Assembly: GCA_046316495.1 (NCBI GenBank)
Contig: JBKDAM010000104.1
Span: 4,345-68,344, forward strand
DNA: 64,000 nt
DNA from: M3007 sp046316495
Lineage (GTDB): Bacteria > Bacteroidota > Bacteroidia > Chitinophagales > Saprospiraceae
Reading direction: 5' to 3'
The notes under the pieces were generated by a model that saw only the letters and a list, made by a program, of their open reading frames with translations, was not told the origin of the DNA and did no database searches. The position numbers and the translations under genes were made by a program. Shown here in pieces: positions 8,412 to 17,894 of this stretch (position 1 is the stretch's first letter; each line of letters begins with the position of its first letter).

Positions 8412-11321
8412 TTAAAGTTGCATTATAAATTCGTTTAAATTGGTTTCGTTGGGTAATTCCAGGCGTTTTCGAAGGCGGTACCGGCTTGCTTCGACACCTC
8501 TGACGGAGATATTCATTAGGCTGGCGATTTCCTTGGTACTGAGGTTCATGCGCAGGTAAGCGCAGAGTTTATAGTCGTTTTGACTTAGTTTAGGGAATTT
8601 TTCGCGGACTCTACCGAGGAAGTTAACGTGTACCTGATCGAAGTATTGAGCGAATTGTTCCCAGTCTTCATCGAGTTTTTGGTCGAAATTAAGTAAGTTA
8701 AGTACTTGACGCAGGTCTTTTTTGACGGCTGCGCTGGTACTTTGTTCTAGCACCTGTCGGAGGGTTTCGCTGATGGTGACCAGCATTTCATTTTTTTGGA
8801 CCAGGTGCATGGTGGTAGCGGCCAGTTTTTGGTTTTTGAACTGGATTTCTGCTTCTAGTTTTTCATTTCGGATGGTGCTGAGTTCGGCTTGTGTTTGTTG
8901 AACCTCCAGCCGTTGTTGGGCTTCCGTTTGTTGGTGTCTTTTTTGGAGGAGTGCTTTCTCAGTTTCAAATTTACGTCGCTGGCGGATTTGGAGTCCTGCG
9001 ATCAGGGCAATTAGGGCTAGTACATACGTTGTGAGGGCGGCTTTACCGGCGTACCACGGTGGTTGAATTCGGAATTGGTAGGAGACGATGGTGCTTTCTA
9101 GGCCATCCAGCCGGCGTGCGCGCACTTGGAAGGTATATTTTCCTGGTGGGAGGTTGTTGATACTTCGTTGGGTGAGGGTGTTCCACTCAGACCATTTTGT
9201 TTCCAGCCCGAGGATTCGGGTGCTGTATTGGAGGATATCCGGGTCGTTGTAGTGGATGGCTGCGAATTGGAAGCGCAGGTTGTTTTGCCAGGAAGCAAGT
9301 TCTGGAATTTGATCGGAGGGTTGTTGTTGGCTGAGTTGTTGGTTTTGGACGAATTGTCCGCCGAAGAGTACAGAATCTTTTTCGGTGTGGAGGACCACGC
9401 TGTGGATGCTCAGTGGGAGGCTGGTATCGCTGGGGTTCTGGGTGGAGGGGTCAAACAGGTAGAAACCTTCTTCGGCTCCTAGGAGTACATTGTGTTCGTC
9501 AAAAGGGTAAATATGTTCGAAGCCACCCACCAATTTTCCATGTAGCTGAGGGAATTGTTTTTTTTGGATGGTTTTTTTAAGGCCATCATCCTGGACTTGG
9601 AGCATACCGGTTTCTTGATCGGTCACGTACCAAATATTTCCTTTGGGATCCTGGCAAAGGTGTTTTACCCATTGGATACCCCCTAGCTGAAGGTTAAAAA
9701 GGCTATCTGGGTGGAACCGTTGGGTGGTGGGATCAAAACGATAGACCCCTTGGGTGGTTCCGACGACCATTTTCCCGGAGATGGGGAAGACGTAGTTATT
9801 TAGGAGGGAGGGGAGCCCGTTGGATTCGTTGAAATAATCTACTTGCAGGTTGGTTCGATGTTTGGGGCTCCATTTTACTCGAAAGATCCCTCTATAGGGG
9901 TGGGAGATCCAGATCGCCCCTGTTTCGTCGGGGACCATAATTCTACAGGATTCGTTTATCCCTTGCAGTTCTTGTTCTAGGACCCAGTTTTCTGCCTCTT
10001 TTCGGAAGAGTGAAAGGCCATTGTATCCTCCAGCGAGGAGGGAATTTTCATCTAGTGGAACAAAGGTCCAAATGCCTTGACCACTGCTTATTTTTTGGGC
10101 ATTGGGACCTTTTAGCGCAAAAGCTCCCTCGTGGTGACCTAGGAGTAATTGGCCTCCAAGTGTTTTTAGTCCCCATGTTTGACCTTCTGTTTGATTAATT
10201 TTTCGAAAATTTTTCTTCTCTCCGGGCAGATAATAAGGTTTCCAATCGGTGCAGTACAGGCCATTGGACACCCCGAGGTAGAGTTTTCCGGCCTGGATGG
10301 CGGCGGTATAGCCAGCGCCTTGGAGGTTTCCATCGGGTTTGATGAGGGTGAAGGGGGAGCGAAGGTTGATGCAATCGATCCCATTATCGAGGCCCAGCCA
10401 AAGGTTTCCGTTATGGTCATTAAAAAGGCTTAGGACGGTGGAGTTTTGGAGTCCATTTGATTTGTCGAGCTGTACGGTGATTCGGTCGTAGGCATCTTGG
10501 ACGAGCAGTCCATATTGGGTGCTCCCTAGTGCCAATTGTTGGTTGGGAAGAAGAGTGGCTGCATAGATTCGTTTATTTTGGAAGAGGGCTTGGTGTTGGG
10601 AGATTTTGGGTTGAAGGCGATTTTGAGTAAAAATAAATAGGCCATCTTTTAAGGTTGCAATGAACAGAGTGTCCTTCGATCCTTGGGCGGTGCCGGTTAT
10701 TTCACTTTGGAGGGAAGCATTTTCGAGTAGGGGGACAAACTGTTGGTTTTCGAGGCGAAGTAGTTGGGACAAGCGGCTTTGGATGAATAGGCCGTCGTTG
10801 GTGGCAAATAGGGCTTGGACTGGCGCATCAGCGTAGACCCGTTGGATGGTGGTGCCATCGTATCGATAGACGGCCTGGTTGGTTCGAAACCAGATCTGCC
10901 CTTGGTAGCCGATCATTTCCCATACATCAGCCAGGGGCTGTTCGGTAGCGGGAAGCAGGTGGTAGAGGGAATGGTAGGTCAGGATGCCATTGGCGGAAGG
11001 GAAGAAATAGCCCAGTTCATTTTGGGCGCCCGCGAAGATGCGCCCATCGGGGTGGGCGTAGAGGGAACGGACGATGGTATGGTTCTTAACGGGAAATAAA
11101 TCCCAGTGAACGCCATCGAAACGAAGTAACCCTTCGTTGTTGGCAAAATACAGAAGTCCGTTTTGGTCTTGGGTAATATCCCAGTTTTGGGTGCCGGCAT
11201 GGTAGTCACGTCTGGAAAAATGCCGTACTGGATAATCCCCCAAATTGGAGGCTTGTGGGGTGGCCTCCCAGCTAATAAAACAAAGAAAAATGGCAACTAA
11301 AGTATATTTTATACGGTGCAT
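8412..11321 (-). CDS. Propeller/Y_Y_Y sensor with C-terminal LuxR-type HTH, likely PUL regulator
   Basis: About 969 residues. A signal peptide is followed by two-component-regulator-type beta-propeller repeats (e.g. NGLLYFANNEGLLRFDG, NGNLWLGLDNGID), then a Y_Y_Y domain (~680-750, LRFQFAAIHYNDPD ... LPPGKYTFQVRA). One membrane helix (~755-775) leads into a cytoplasmic coiled coil and a LuxR-like helix-turn-helix (~905-965, LSTKEIASLMNISVRGVEA). There is no kinase or receiver domain, so it is a one-component membrane-spanning transcription factor candidate: glycan sensed in the periplasm, DNA bound in the cytoplasm. I chose ATG 11321; a GTG at 11330 is in frame. It is divergent from the glycan-utilisation genes, so it probably controls them, perhaps through the TGTAGTA repeats between them. 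Confidence 0.85.
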   Translation of the reverse strand: MHRIKYTLVAIFLCFISWEATPQASNLGDYPVRHFSRRDYHAGTQNWDITQDQNGLLYFANNEGLLRFDGVHWDLFPVKNHTIVRSLYAHPDGRIFAGAQNELGYFFPSANGILTYHSLYHLLPATEQPLADVWEMIGYQGQIWFRTNQAVYRYDGTTIQRVYADAPVQALFATNDGLFIQSRLSQLLRLENQQFVPLLENASLQSEITGTAQGSKDTLFIATLKDGLFIFTQNRLQPKISQHQALFQNKRIYAATLLPNQQLALGSTQYGLLVQDAYDRITVQLDKSNGLQNSTVLSLFNDHNGNLWLGLDNGIDCINLRSPFTLIKPDGNLQGAGYTAAIQAGKLYLGVSNGLYCTDWKPYYLPGEKKNFRKINQTEGQTWGLKTLGGQLLLGHHEGAFALKGPNAQKISSGQGIWTFVPLDENSLLAGGYNGLSLFRKEAENWVLEQELQGINESCRIMVPDETGAIWISHPYRGIFRVKWSPKHRTNLQVDYFNESNGLPSLLNNYVFPISGKMVVGTTQGVYRFDPTTQRFHPDSLFNLQLGGIQWVKHLCQDPKGNIWYVTDQETGMLQVQDDGLKKTIQKKQFPQLHGKLVGGFEHIYPFDEHNVLLGAEEGFYLFDPSTQNPSDTSLPLSIHSVVLHTEKDSVLFGGQFVQNQQLSQQQPSDQIPELASWQNNLRFQFAAIHYNDPDILQYSTRILGLETKWSEWNTLTQRSINNLPPGKYTFQVRARRLDGLESTIVSYQFRIQPPWYAGKAALTTYVLALIALIAGLQIRQRRKFETEKALLQKRHQQTEAQQRLEVQQTQAELSTIRNEKLEAEIQFKNQKLAATTMHLVQKNEMLVTISETLRQVLEQSTSAAVKKDLRQVLNLLNFDQKLDEDWEQFAQYFDQVHVNFLGRVREKFPKLSQNDYKLCAYLRMNLSTKEIASLMNISVRGVEASRYRLRKRLELPNETNLNEFIMQL

Positions 11322-11333
11322 AGTACCCACAAA

Positions 11334-11424
11334 TGTAGTAAAATATTGAAACTTTGAAAGGGGTTGTAGTAGGACTGTAGTAGGTATTTTTTAATGGGTG
11401 TTGTAGTAAACTCGTACTGTAGTA
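11334..11424. promoter_or_regulatory. Cluster of five TGTAGTA direct repeats, putative operator
   Basis: TGTAGTA occurs at 11334, 11365, 11376, 11402 and 11418. Four of them form two similar pairs, GTTGTAGTA-(2 nt)-ACTGTAGTA and GTTGTAGTA-(7 nt)-ACTGTAGTA. They lie in the gap between the sensor-regulator and the first glycan-binding gene. The leftmost copy overlaps a minus-strand TACATTTG (11337-11330). Binding by the divergent LuxR-type regulator is inference. Confidence 0.5.
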
Positions 11425-11590
11425 TGCATGAACTGCGGTTTAAATGCAGCACATTTGCCCATTCATCTTTGAATTGTTAATACTTTACTGTTCACTCTAT
11501 ACCATTTGGTTGCAGTATTTGGACGGTTGGAAAGAAACGGTTGGTTCTGGAAGACCCTGCGCTGGTGGTAGATCAACTACTTTTATGTTT

Positions 11591-13129
11591 ATGAAAAATT
11601 GGTACGTGTTTTTGTTGCTGATGTGGTCCGCTATTCCTTCGTTGAGCGGTCAGGTGACGATTTTGGATTTTGAGGCTCCTGGTACGAGCACCAACTTCCA
11701 GTATTTTGGTAGCTCCTTGGATGGTTCTCTCACTGAAGTAATTACGAATCCGAATCCCAGCGGAATCAACACCAGTTCTAAGGTCACTAAGTTTATCAAG
11801 CCAGCGGGTGCGCAGGTATGGGCAGGTGCGTTTTCCAACCCTGTCCCGGCGGTTGCCATTGATTTGACCAATGGTGGGCCTATTTGTGTGAAGGTGCACA
11901 TGGACCACATTGGTAATTTAGCGCTGAAGTTGGAAGGTTCTACTTCCGGTCAGCCCAATTGGATTCAGGTGGTATCAAACACCAAAATCAATGAGTGGGA
12001 AGAATTATGTTTTGACATCAACCTTCCTTCTCTCGAGGCTCCAAATACTCCAGCTTCCGGAGTTTATGGGGTGGCAGTGCTTTTCTTTGATTTCGGTACT
12101 CCCGGCGGAGCGACCGATGTGACGTCCTATGTGGATGATATCGTGGTTAAAGGAGGTGGCGGTGGTCCAGCCATTCGTACGGTAAATTTCCAGGTGGACA
12201 TGAATAGCTACACTGCCAACTTCAATCAGGTATACTTAAGTGGTAACTTCAACGGTTGGTCGGGCGAATCCAATCCGTTGGCGGATCCTGATTTTGACGG
12301 TATCTGGACGGGTAGCTTGGAGTTGCCGGTGGGCTCTTATGAGTATAAAGTCTCTTTGGACAATTGGTCGGCGCAAGAGCAATTTGGTGGAGCGGAAGAA
12401 TGCACTGTCACAGATCCTTCCGGGCAATTTACTAATCGCAAGTTAGTCGTGAGTTCCAACATGGATGTTCCGCGTTTTTGTTTCAACTCTTGTTACGCTT
12501 GTGGGGAAGAGGTGACTATTCAGTTCCGTTTGGGAATGGGAGGAGTGGTGCCCAATGCGGATGGAGTTTGGCTTTCCGGCGGTGGTAACTTTGATGTGCC
12601 GGGAGGAAAGTACCGTATGAGCGATGATGATTTGGATGGGGTGTATGAAATTTCAGTTCCTCGCAAGCGTGGATTTAGTTCCTACTATGCCTTTGCTAAT
12701 GGCCCTTGTTTTGATTTTAGTTGCAAGGAAAACCTGGCAGGACAGCCTTGTGGAGATCCAGCCAATTTCAATGACCGCTGGTTGCCTGCTGTACAAAACG
12801 ATACGATTGTCGCCACTTGCTATGGGGCTTGCTTTACAAACACAACTTGTACCTCTGGCTCAAGAGAGGAGCAGTTGGATGCCTCTATTTTTAGCTTGTT
12901 GTCTAATCCATCTGTAAACGGATATTCGGTTTTGCATTTTGGAACAGAGGTAGCGGAGGCAGAGAAGCGAGTAATATTAACCAATCTATTGGGTGCGACC
13001 GTTCGGGAATGGGAGGTGGCTGTCGGTACAGCAGATTTTCAGCTTCCGACCGCTGAGTTGCAGTCGGGTGCTTATTTTGTAACGGTTCAGGTGGGGGCTA
13101 AGTCCTTTACTCGTACATTGTTGAAGTAG
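11591..13129 (+). CDS. Secreted glycan-binding protein with E-set/CBM-like modules and type A T9SS tail
   Basis: About 513 residues from ATG 11591; ATG 11585 is also possible, and the longer frame from 11444 adds no plausible signal. A signal peptide (FLLLMWSAIPSLSGQ) is followed by a jelly-roll-like carbohydrate-binding segment (TILDFEAPG ... YVDDIVVKGG, ~20-190). Two starch/glycogen-binding-like Ig folds follow (VYLSGNFNGWSG ... GSYEYKVSLDNW, and VWLSGGGNFDVPGGKYRM). The last ~75 residues are a Por-type sorting tail (SNPSVNGY ... GAYFVTVQ ... FTRTLLK). It leads the plus-strand glycan locus and is probably a surface or released glycan-binding or structural protein. No catalytic motif was seen. 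A near-consensus TACTTTTA lies directly before the start codons. Confidence 0.75.
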   Translation: MKNWYVFLLLMWSAIPSLSGQVTILDFEAPGTSTNFQYFGSSLDGSLTEVITNPNPSGINTSSKVTKFIKPAGAQVWAGAFSNPVPAVAIDLTNGGPICVKVHMDHIGNLALKLEGSTSGQPNWIQVVSNTKINEWEELCFDINLPSLEAPNTPASGVYGVAVLFFDFGTPGGATDVTSYVDDIVVKGGGGGPAIRTVNFQVDMNSYTANFNQVYLSGNFNGWSGESNPLADPDFDGIWTGSLELPVGSYEYKVSLDNWSAQEQFGGAEECTVTDPSGQFTNRKLVVSSNMDVPRFCFNSCYACGEEVTIQFRLGMGGVVPNADGVWLSGGGNFDVPGGKYRMSDDDLDGVYEISVPRKRGFSSYYAFANGPCFDFSCKENLAGQPCGDPANFNDRWLPAVQNDTIVATCYGACFTNTTCTSGSREEQLDASIFSLLSNPSVNGYSVLHFGTEVAEAEKRVILTNLLGATVREWEVAVGTADFQLPTAELQSGAYFVTVQVGAKSFTRTLLK

Positions 13130-13141
13130 GGTAAGAACAGC

Positions 13142-13213
13142 GAGGGTACAAAAGCTGTACCTCAAGCGGATCTGAGTTTGCCCGTGCACTCAACAAAAAC
13201 ACCGTGCACGGGC
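13142..13213 (+). promoter_or_regulatory. Two hairpins in the susC leader
   Basis: GGTAC (13145-13149) pairs with GTACC (13157-13161), extended by GAG/CTC. GCCCGTGCAC (13180-13189) pairs perfectly with GTGCACGGGC (13204-13213) around a 14-base loop. No T-run follows, so this is not a typical terminator. It may be a processing or stability element, or a weak attenuator, that sets susC levels relative to the upstream gene. Confidence 0.4.
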
Positions 13214-13311
13214 TAGCTCAAAAACCGCTTCGCTATTAGCAGCGATTGAAAGCATCGATTGGAATCGGGCGTTTTTCTACATTAACTATCCTAAACAGAT
13301 TATTTTTGGCA

Positions 13312-16300
13312 ATGCGGTTATTCTGTAGTGTATTATTAGCGTTCATGGCCCTTCCTTTGCTAGCACAGCAGCGGATTAGTGGGCGGGTAACCCTTGCGCC
13401 AACCGGTGAGGAGGCAGTAGGGGCTACAATCCAAGTCAAAGGCATGAACAAGGGCACTTCCACCGATTTGGAGGGGCGGTTTTCAATTGAGCTAGGAGAG
13501 CCTGGTGCTATCCTAGTAATTGCATATACTGGATTTACTACCCAAGAGGTGGCTCCTGGCACACAAAATTTCCTTGAAATTCGCTTGGAAGAAAGCGCTA
13601 CCCAGCTCAATGAAGTGGTAGTAACGGGATATGGTGTTCAGAAGCGGTCTTCCATTTCGGGAAGTGTATCAACCATTAAATCGGAGGAGCTTGCGGACAA
13701 GCCAATTCTTCGGGTCGAACAGGCACTACAAGGCCGAATTGCCGGTGTGCAAGTAGCACAGGTATCTGGTTCGCCAGGTGCAGGACTAACTGTCCGAATC
13801 CGTGGAACTGGAACCATCAACGACAGTGATCCGCTGTACATCGTAGACGGGATTCCGGTAAATGGGCTTGATTTTTTGAATCCGAATGATATTGAGACCA
13901 TTAATATCCTCAAAGATGCTGCTTCTGCGGCCATTTATGGTTCTAGGGGTGCGAATGGGGTGGTCTTAATTACCACTAAAGGCGGAAAAAAGGAGGCCAC
14001 CGGATCGGTTACATACGATGCCTATTATGGAATTCAACGTCCATGGCGTTTGTTGGACTTGTTGAACGCTACGGAATATGCCACTCTCCAGAACGAGGCT
14101 TACGTGGCTGCAGGCAAAACTCCGCTTCCAGAGTTTGCCAATCCAGCTGCCTTAGGGCGTGGAACGGACTGGCAGGAGGCTATTTTCCAGAAAGCTCCTA
14201 TTGCCAGCCATCAGATAACCATGAAAGGGGGATCGAATACTTCTTCCTATTCTTTAACAGGCAATTATTTCGCTCAAGACGGCATCGTTGGAGGAGATAA
14301 ATCCAGCTTTGAGCGGGCTACAATCCGATTAAACGGAAACAATGAGTTAAAAAAATGGCTAACCGTTGGGAGCAATATTGGCTTTACCTGGTTAGAACGC
14401 CGTGCCTTAATTGAAAATAACCAATTCACCTCTCCCCTCTTGCGGGCATTAAATATGGATCCAGTTACCCCTGTTTACAAGCAGGATGGTACCTATGCCT
14501 ATTCAAAGTACTCAGATACCGATATTGCAAACCCAGTGAACAGCATTGCGCAGACGCACAACCGTTGGAGGACGAACCGATTGGTGGGCGGTATTTTTGC
14601 AGAACTCAAATTGGGATCGCATCTCACCTTCAGAAGCACTGGGAGTACCGATATTACCTTTGCAACCGAACGTACGTTCGTCCCACGATTTGATTTGAGC
14701 AGTGTCGCATTTTTAAGCGAAGCTCCAGCAGCAGAGAAAAACCTGGTCAACAGTGTAGGCGTCGGGAATTTTAACTGGCGCAACTGGCAACTGGAGAATG
14801 TATTGACCTACCAAAATACCTTTGCAGAAGAGCATCAACTTAGCCTGATCGCAGGCACAACGGCTTTGAACAATCGGACCGACGCTAGTGGTGGCGCCAA
14901 CACCAACTTGCCTTCGAACGACCCAAAAGATGCCTATATTTCCAATACCATCGATCCGATAGGGTCGCAAAGCGCCTGGCAATGGGCTTCTGAGTCCTCC
15001 TTGTTATCGGTATTTGGAAAAGTAAATTATCAGTTTAGGGAAACCTACCTTTTTTCTGCAACCCTCCGGGCGGATGGCTCCTCTCGTTTTGGTCGCAACA
15101 ATCGATATGGTTATTTCCCCTCCTTTTCAGCTGGCTGGATTGTCAGCCATGAAGCTTTCTGGCAAGTTCCGACCATCAACTATTTTAAACTCAGGGCAAG
15201 TTGGGGCCAAAATGGTAATGACCGAATTGGTGACTACAGTTTCACGACCGTGGTTAACAATGGTCAAAACTACAGCTTCGGTCCGGAGGAGATCATTACC
15301 AATGGAAGTGTTGCGCTTAGTGCAGCCAACCCCGATTTGAAATGGGAAACCAGTACTCAAACGAATGTCGGAGTGGATATGGAGCTGCTTCAGGGCCGCT
15401 TCCAGTTTACGGGCGATTACTACATCAAAAAAACGTCGGACATGTTGTATGCTGCTCCGATTCCATTGGTGGCCGGTACAGCGCCCCCAATTCAAAATAT
15501 TGCCACGGCTGAAAACCGAGGTTTAGAGTTGGCCTTGGAATACCGTAATTATGATCACCCGGTGAAGTTCAGCCTCGGTGGAAATATAGCATTTATTAAA
15601 AGTGAGGTAACTGGTTTAGGAAGAGGAGGCGATCCAGTTCAATCTGGGTTGATTTTCTCTGCCAATGCCTTCGCGGCAAGAACCGATGTGGGACACCCTA
15701 TCGCGGCTTTTTATGGCTTTGTAACGGATGGTATCTTTCAAAACCAGTCAGAAGTAGAGGCCCATGCGTTTCAAAGTGAAGGGACTGCTCCGGGGGATAT
15801 TCGGTTTAAAGACCTGGATGGTAACGGGGTCATCAATTCGGATGACCGTACTTACATTGGCAATCCAACTCCAGAATTGGTTTATGGATTTAATTCCACC
15901 TGGCAATGGGAGGGATTGGAGTTGAGTTTGTTTGTGCAAGGAACGCAGGGCAATGATATTTACAATGGTACCACCCGCTATGATTTTGCGTACGTCAACC
16001 GCCCCTCTTCAGCGTTAAACCGCTGGACGGGTCCCGGTACCTCCAATTCTGAGCCAAGGGTGAACCTGAGTGATCCGAACCAGAATGCGCGGATTTCGGA
16101 TCGGTTTATTGAAGACGGTTCTTATATTCGTTTGAAAAACCTCCAATTGGCCTATTTCCTTCCTTCTACCCTGCTGAAGAAAGCGCAGGTTACTCGGGCA
16201 AAAGTGTACCTGGCAGGGCAGAACCTGCTTACGTTTACCCGATACAGTGGACTGGATCCAGAAATAGGGGCAGTAGGGGGTAGTTTGGAACTTGGAATTG

Positions 16301-16359
16301 ACCGCGGTTTTTATCCACAGGCCCGTACGGTGACGGCGGGTATCAGCATCACTTTTTAA
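13312..16359 (+). CDS. SusC/RagA-type TonB-dependent outer-membrane transporter
   Basis: About 1015 residues from ATG 13312, chosen because it directly precedes a signal peptide (LLAFMALPLLAQ); an in-frame ATG at 13246 only adds a polar extension. A carboxypeptidase-like Ig domain (~20-105, ISGRVTLAPTGEEAVGA) is followed by the SusC signature (NEVVVTGYGVQKRSSISGSV) and the plug (ALQGRIAGVQV ... GSPGAGLTVRIRGTGT ... PLYIVDGIPVNG). A 22-strand barrel ends in aromatic residue F (VTAGISITF). Known role: with SusD, import of oligosaccharides powered by TonB. It sits 13 bases before susD. The GH16 genes downstream suggest beta-1,3- or mixed-linkage glucan oligosaccharides as cargo. Confidence 0.95.
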   Translation: MRLFCSVLLAFMALPLLAQQRISGRVTLAPTGEEAVGATIQVKGMNKGTSTDLEGRFSIELGEPGAILVIAYTGFTTQEVAPGTQNFLEIRLEESATQLNEVVVTGYGVQKRSSISGSVSTIKSEELADKPILRVEQALQGRIAGVQVAQVSGSPGAGLTVRIRGTGTINDSDPLYIVDGIPVNGLDFLNPNDIETINILKDAASAAIYGSRGANGVVLITTKGGKKEATGSVTYDAYYGIQRPWRLLDLLNATEYATLQNEAYVAAGKTPLPEFANPAALGRGTDWQEAIFQKAPIASHQITMKGGSNTSSYSLTGNYFAQDGIVGGDKSSFERATIRLNGNNELKKWLTVGSNIGFTWLERRALIENNQFTSPLLRALNMDPVTPVYKQDGTYAYSKYSDTDIANPVNSIAQTHNRWRTNRLVGGIFAELKLGSHLTFRSTGSTDITFATERTFVPRFDLSSVAFLSEAPAAEKNLVNSVGVGNFNWRNWQLENVLTYQNTFAEEHQLSLIAGTTALNNRTDASGGANTNLPSNDPKDAYISNTIDPIGSQSAWQWASESSLLSVFGKVNYQFRETYLFSATLRADGSSRFGRNNRYGYFPSFSAGWIVSHEAFWQVPTINYFKLRASWGQNGNDRIGDYSFTTVVNNGQNYSFGPEEIITNGSVALSAANPDLKWETSTQTNVGVDMELLQGRFQFTGDYYIKKTSDMLYAAPIPLVAGTAPPIQNIATAENRGLELALEYRNYDHPVKFSLGGNIAFIKSEVTGLGRGGDPVQSGLIFSANAFAARTDVGHPIAAFYGFVTDGIFQNQSEVEAHAFQSEGTAPGDIRFKDLDGNGVINSDDRTYIGNPTPELVYGFNSTWQWEGLELSLFVQGTQGNDIYNGTTRYDFAYVNRPSSALNRWTGPGTSNSEPRVNLSDPNQNARISDRFIEDGSYIRLKNLQLAYFLPSTLLKKAQVTRAKVYLAGQNLLTFTRYSGLDPEIGAVGGSLELGIDRGFYPQARTVTAGISITF

Positions 16360-16372
16360 TATTTGATTATAG

Positions 16373-17878
16373 ATGACGAACCATACACCTAATAAGAGCG
16401 GCTGGATACTTCTTTTCCTGTTTATGGGTCTTTTTTCGGCTTGTACAAAGGAGTTCTTGGAAAAAAAGCCTATTGTTGGCATCACAGAAGATAATTTTTA
16501 TCGAACGGAAGAGGATGCTTTGGCGGCGGTGAATGCTGCTTATGCCACCCTGCAATTTCAGTTGTCACCAGCGGGCCACTTCCGTTGGTTTTGGGGCGAT
16601 ATCATGTCAGACGATGCCATTAAAGGCGGATCTGGTGATAACGATGCCAATAATTTACTACAGTTGGAGACCTTTCGTGGGCCTACCAATACGGATTTAT
16701 TAGAATCAGAATGGGGAGCGAATTACGAAGGAATTTACCGGGCCAATGTGGTGTTGGAAAAGGTGCCATCCATTGAGATGGACGCTTCGCTGAAAGAGCG
16801 AATTTTGGGAGAGGCCCGGTTTATTCGCGCCTGGAATTTTTACAATCTAGTCACGATGTTTGGAGGGGTTCCTAAGGCGGATCATGTATTGGCGCCTTCT
16901 GAGTACAACATGCCCCGCAGTTCGGCGGAGGAGATTTGGGATTTGATTGAATCTGATTTGGTTTTAGCGACTGCTGGGTTATGGAAGCGAAGTGCTTATC
17001 CGGCAGCGGATCTTGGACGGATTACGCAGGGTTCGGCGCAGGCCTTATTGGTAAAAACGTATTTATGGCGGAAAAAATGGGCGGAAGCTCGGTTGGTGGC
17101 AGAGGCTTTGATTGGGTCCAACGAATACCAGTTAACACCGGACTATGCTGATATTTTCACGTTGGCAGGTGAAAATAACGAGGAGTCGGTGTTTGAGATT
17201 CAATACATGAATGCATCTGGGGGCAACTGGGGCAAGAACAACGCCAATGAGGGTAGTTTTACCAATGTTTTCCAGCGGGCCCGCGGGCAATTTGGTGGTT
17301 ATGGCTTCAATATTCCAACACAGGATTTTGTGGATGCTTTTTATGCGGAAGGCTTTGAAGATCCCCGACTTAAATCGACGGTCTTTCGGCTAGGAGATGC
17401 AATGGGTGACCGGGGGATTTTCACGATTGAGGCAACTGGTGGATTTCCTTACTTGTATTATCCGAAAAAATATTTCACTAATAAAAGTGAGGATGCTCCG
17501 TTTGGGGATCCCAATCCTAATGGAGGTTCAAATGATCGGGTGATTCGCTTTGCAGATGTCTTGTTAATGCACGCAGAGGCATGTTATTGGACGGGGGATG
17601 AGGCGAGTGCGAAGGTTTCTTTAAATCGGGTTCGGGCTCGCGTTGGTATTCCTCCGATCTCTTTCAGTGGAGAGGCTCTGTTGGAGGCCATTTACCGGGA
17701 GCGCAGAATTGAGCTTGGTTTGGAGTCGCACCGTTTCTTTGATTTGGTTCGCACGGGTAGGGCTGCCCAGGAGTTGGCACCATTAGGCTTTGTTCAAGGT
17801 GTGCATGAACTTTTTCCGATTCCGAATTCACAGATTTTGGCGACGAATGGAGCTTTGACTCAAAATCCCGGGTATTAA
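16373..17878 (+). CDS. SusD/RagB-type glycan-binding outer-membrane lipoprotein
   Basis: A 501-residue lipoprotein with lipobox FSAC (Cys ~24). The SusD layout is clear: N-terminal LEKKPIVGITEDNFYRTEEDALAA, TPR-like helices (EARFIRAWNFYNLVTMFGG, then NMPRSSAEEIWDLIESDL), and the C-terminal RFADVLLMHAEACYW and YRERRIELGLESHRFFDLVR motifs. It forms the lid of the SusC transporter at the cell surface and binds incoming glycan. It is located between susC and a PKD lipoprotein, in the usual PUL order. Confidence 0.95.
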   Translation: MTNHTPNKSGWILLFLFMGLFSACTKEFLEKKPIVGITEDNFYRTEEDALAAVNAAYATLQFQLSPAGHFRWFWGDIMSDDAIKGGSGDNDANNLLQLETFRGPTNTDLLESEWGANYEGIYRANVVLEKVPSIEMDASLKERILGEARFIRAWNFYNLVTMFGGVPKADHVLAPSEYNMPRSSAEEIWDLIESDLVLATAGLWKRSAYPAADLGRITQGSAQALLVKTYLWRKKWAEARLVAEALIGSNEYQLTPDYADIFTLAGENNEESVFEIQYMNASGGNWGKNNANEGSFTNVFQRARGQFGGYGFNIPTQDFVDAFYAEGFEDPRLKSTVFRLGDAMGDRGIFTIEATGGFPYLYYPKKYFTNKSEDAPFGDPNPNGGSNDRVIRFADVLLMHAEACYWTGDEASAKVSLNRVRARVGIPPISFSGEALLEAIYRERRIELGLESHRFFDLVRTGRAAQELAPLGFVQGVHELFPIPNSQILATNGALTQNPGY

Positions 17879-17894
17879 TCAAACGAACAGAACA

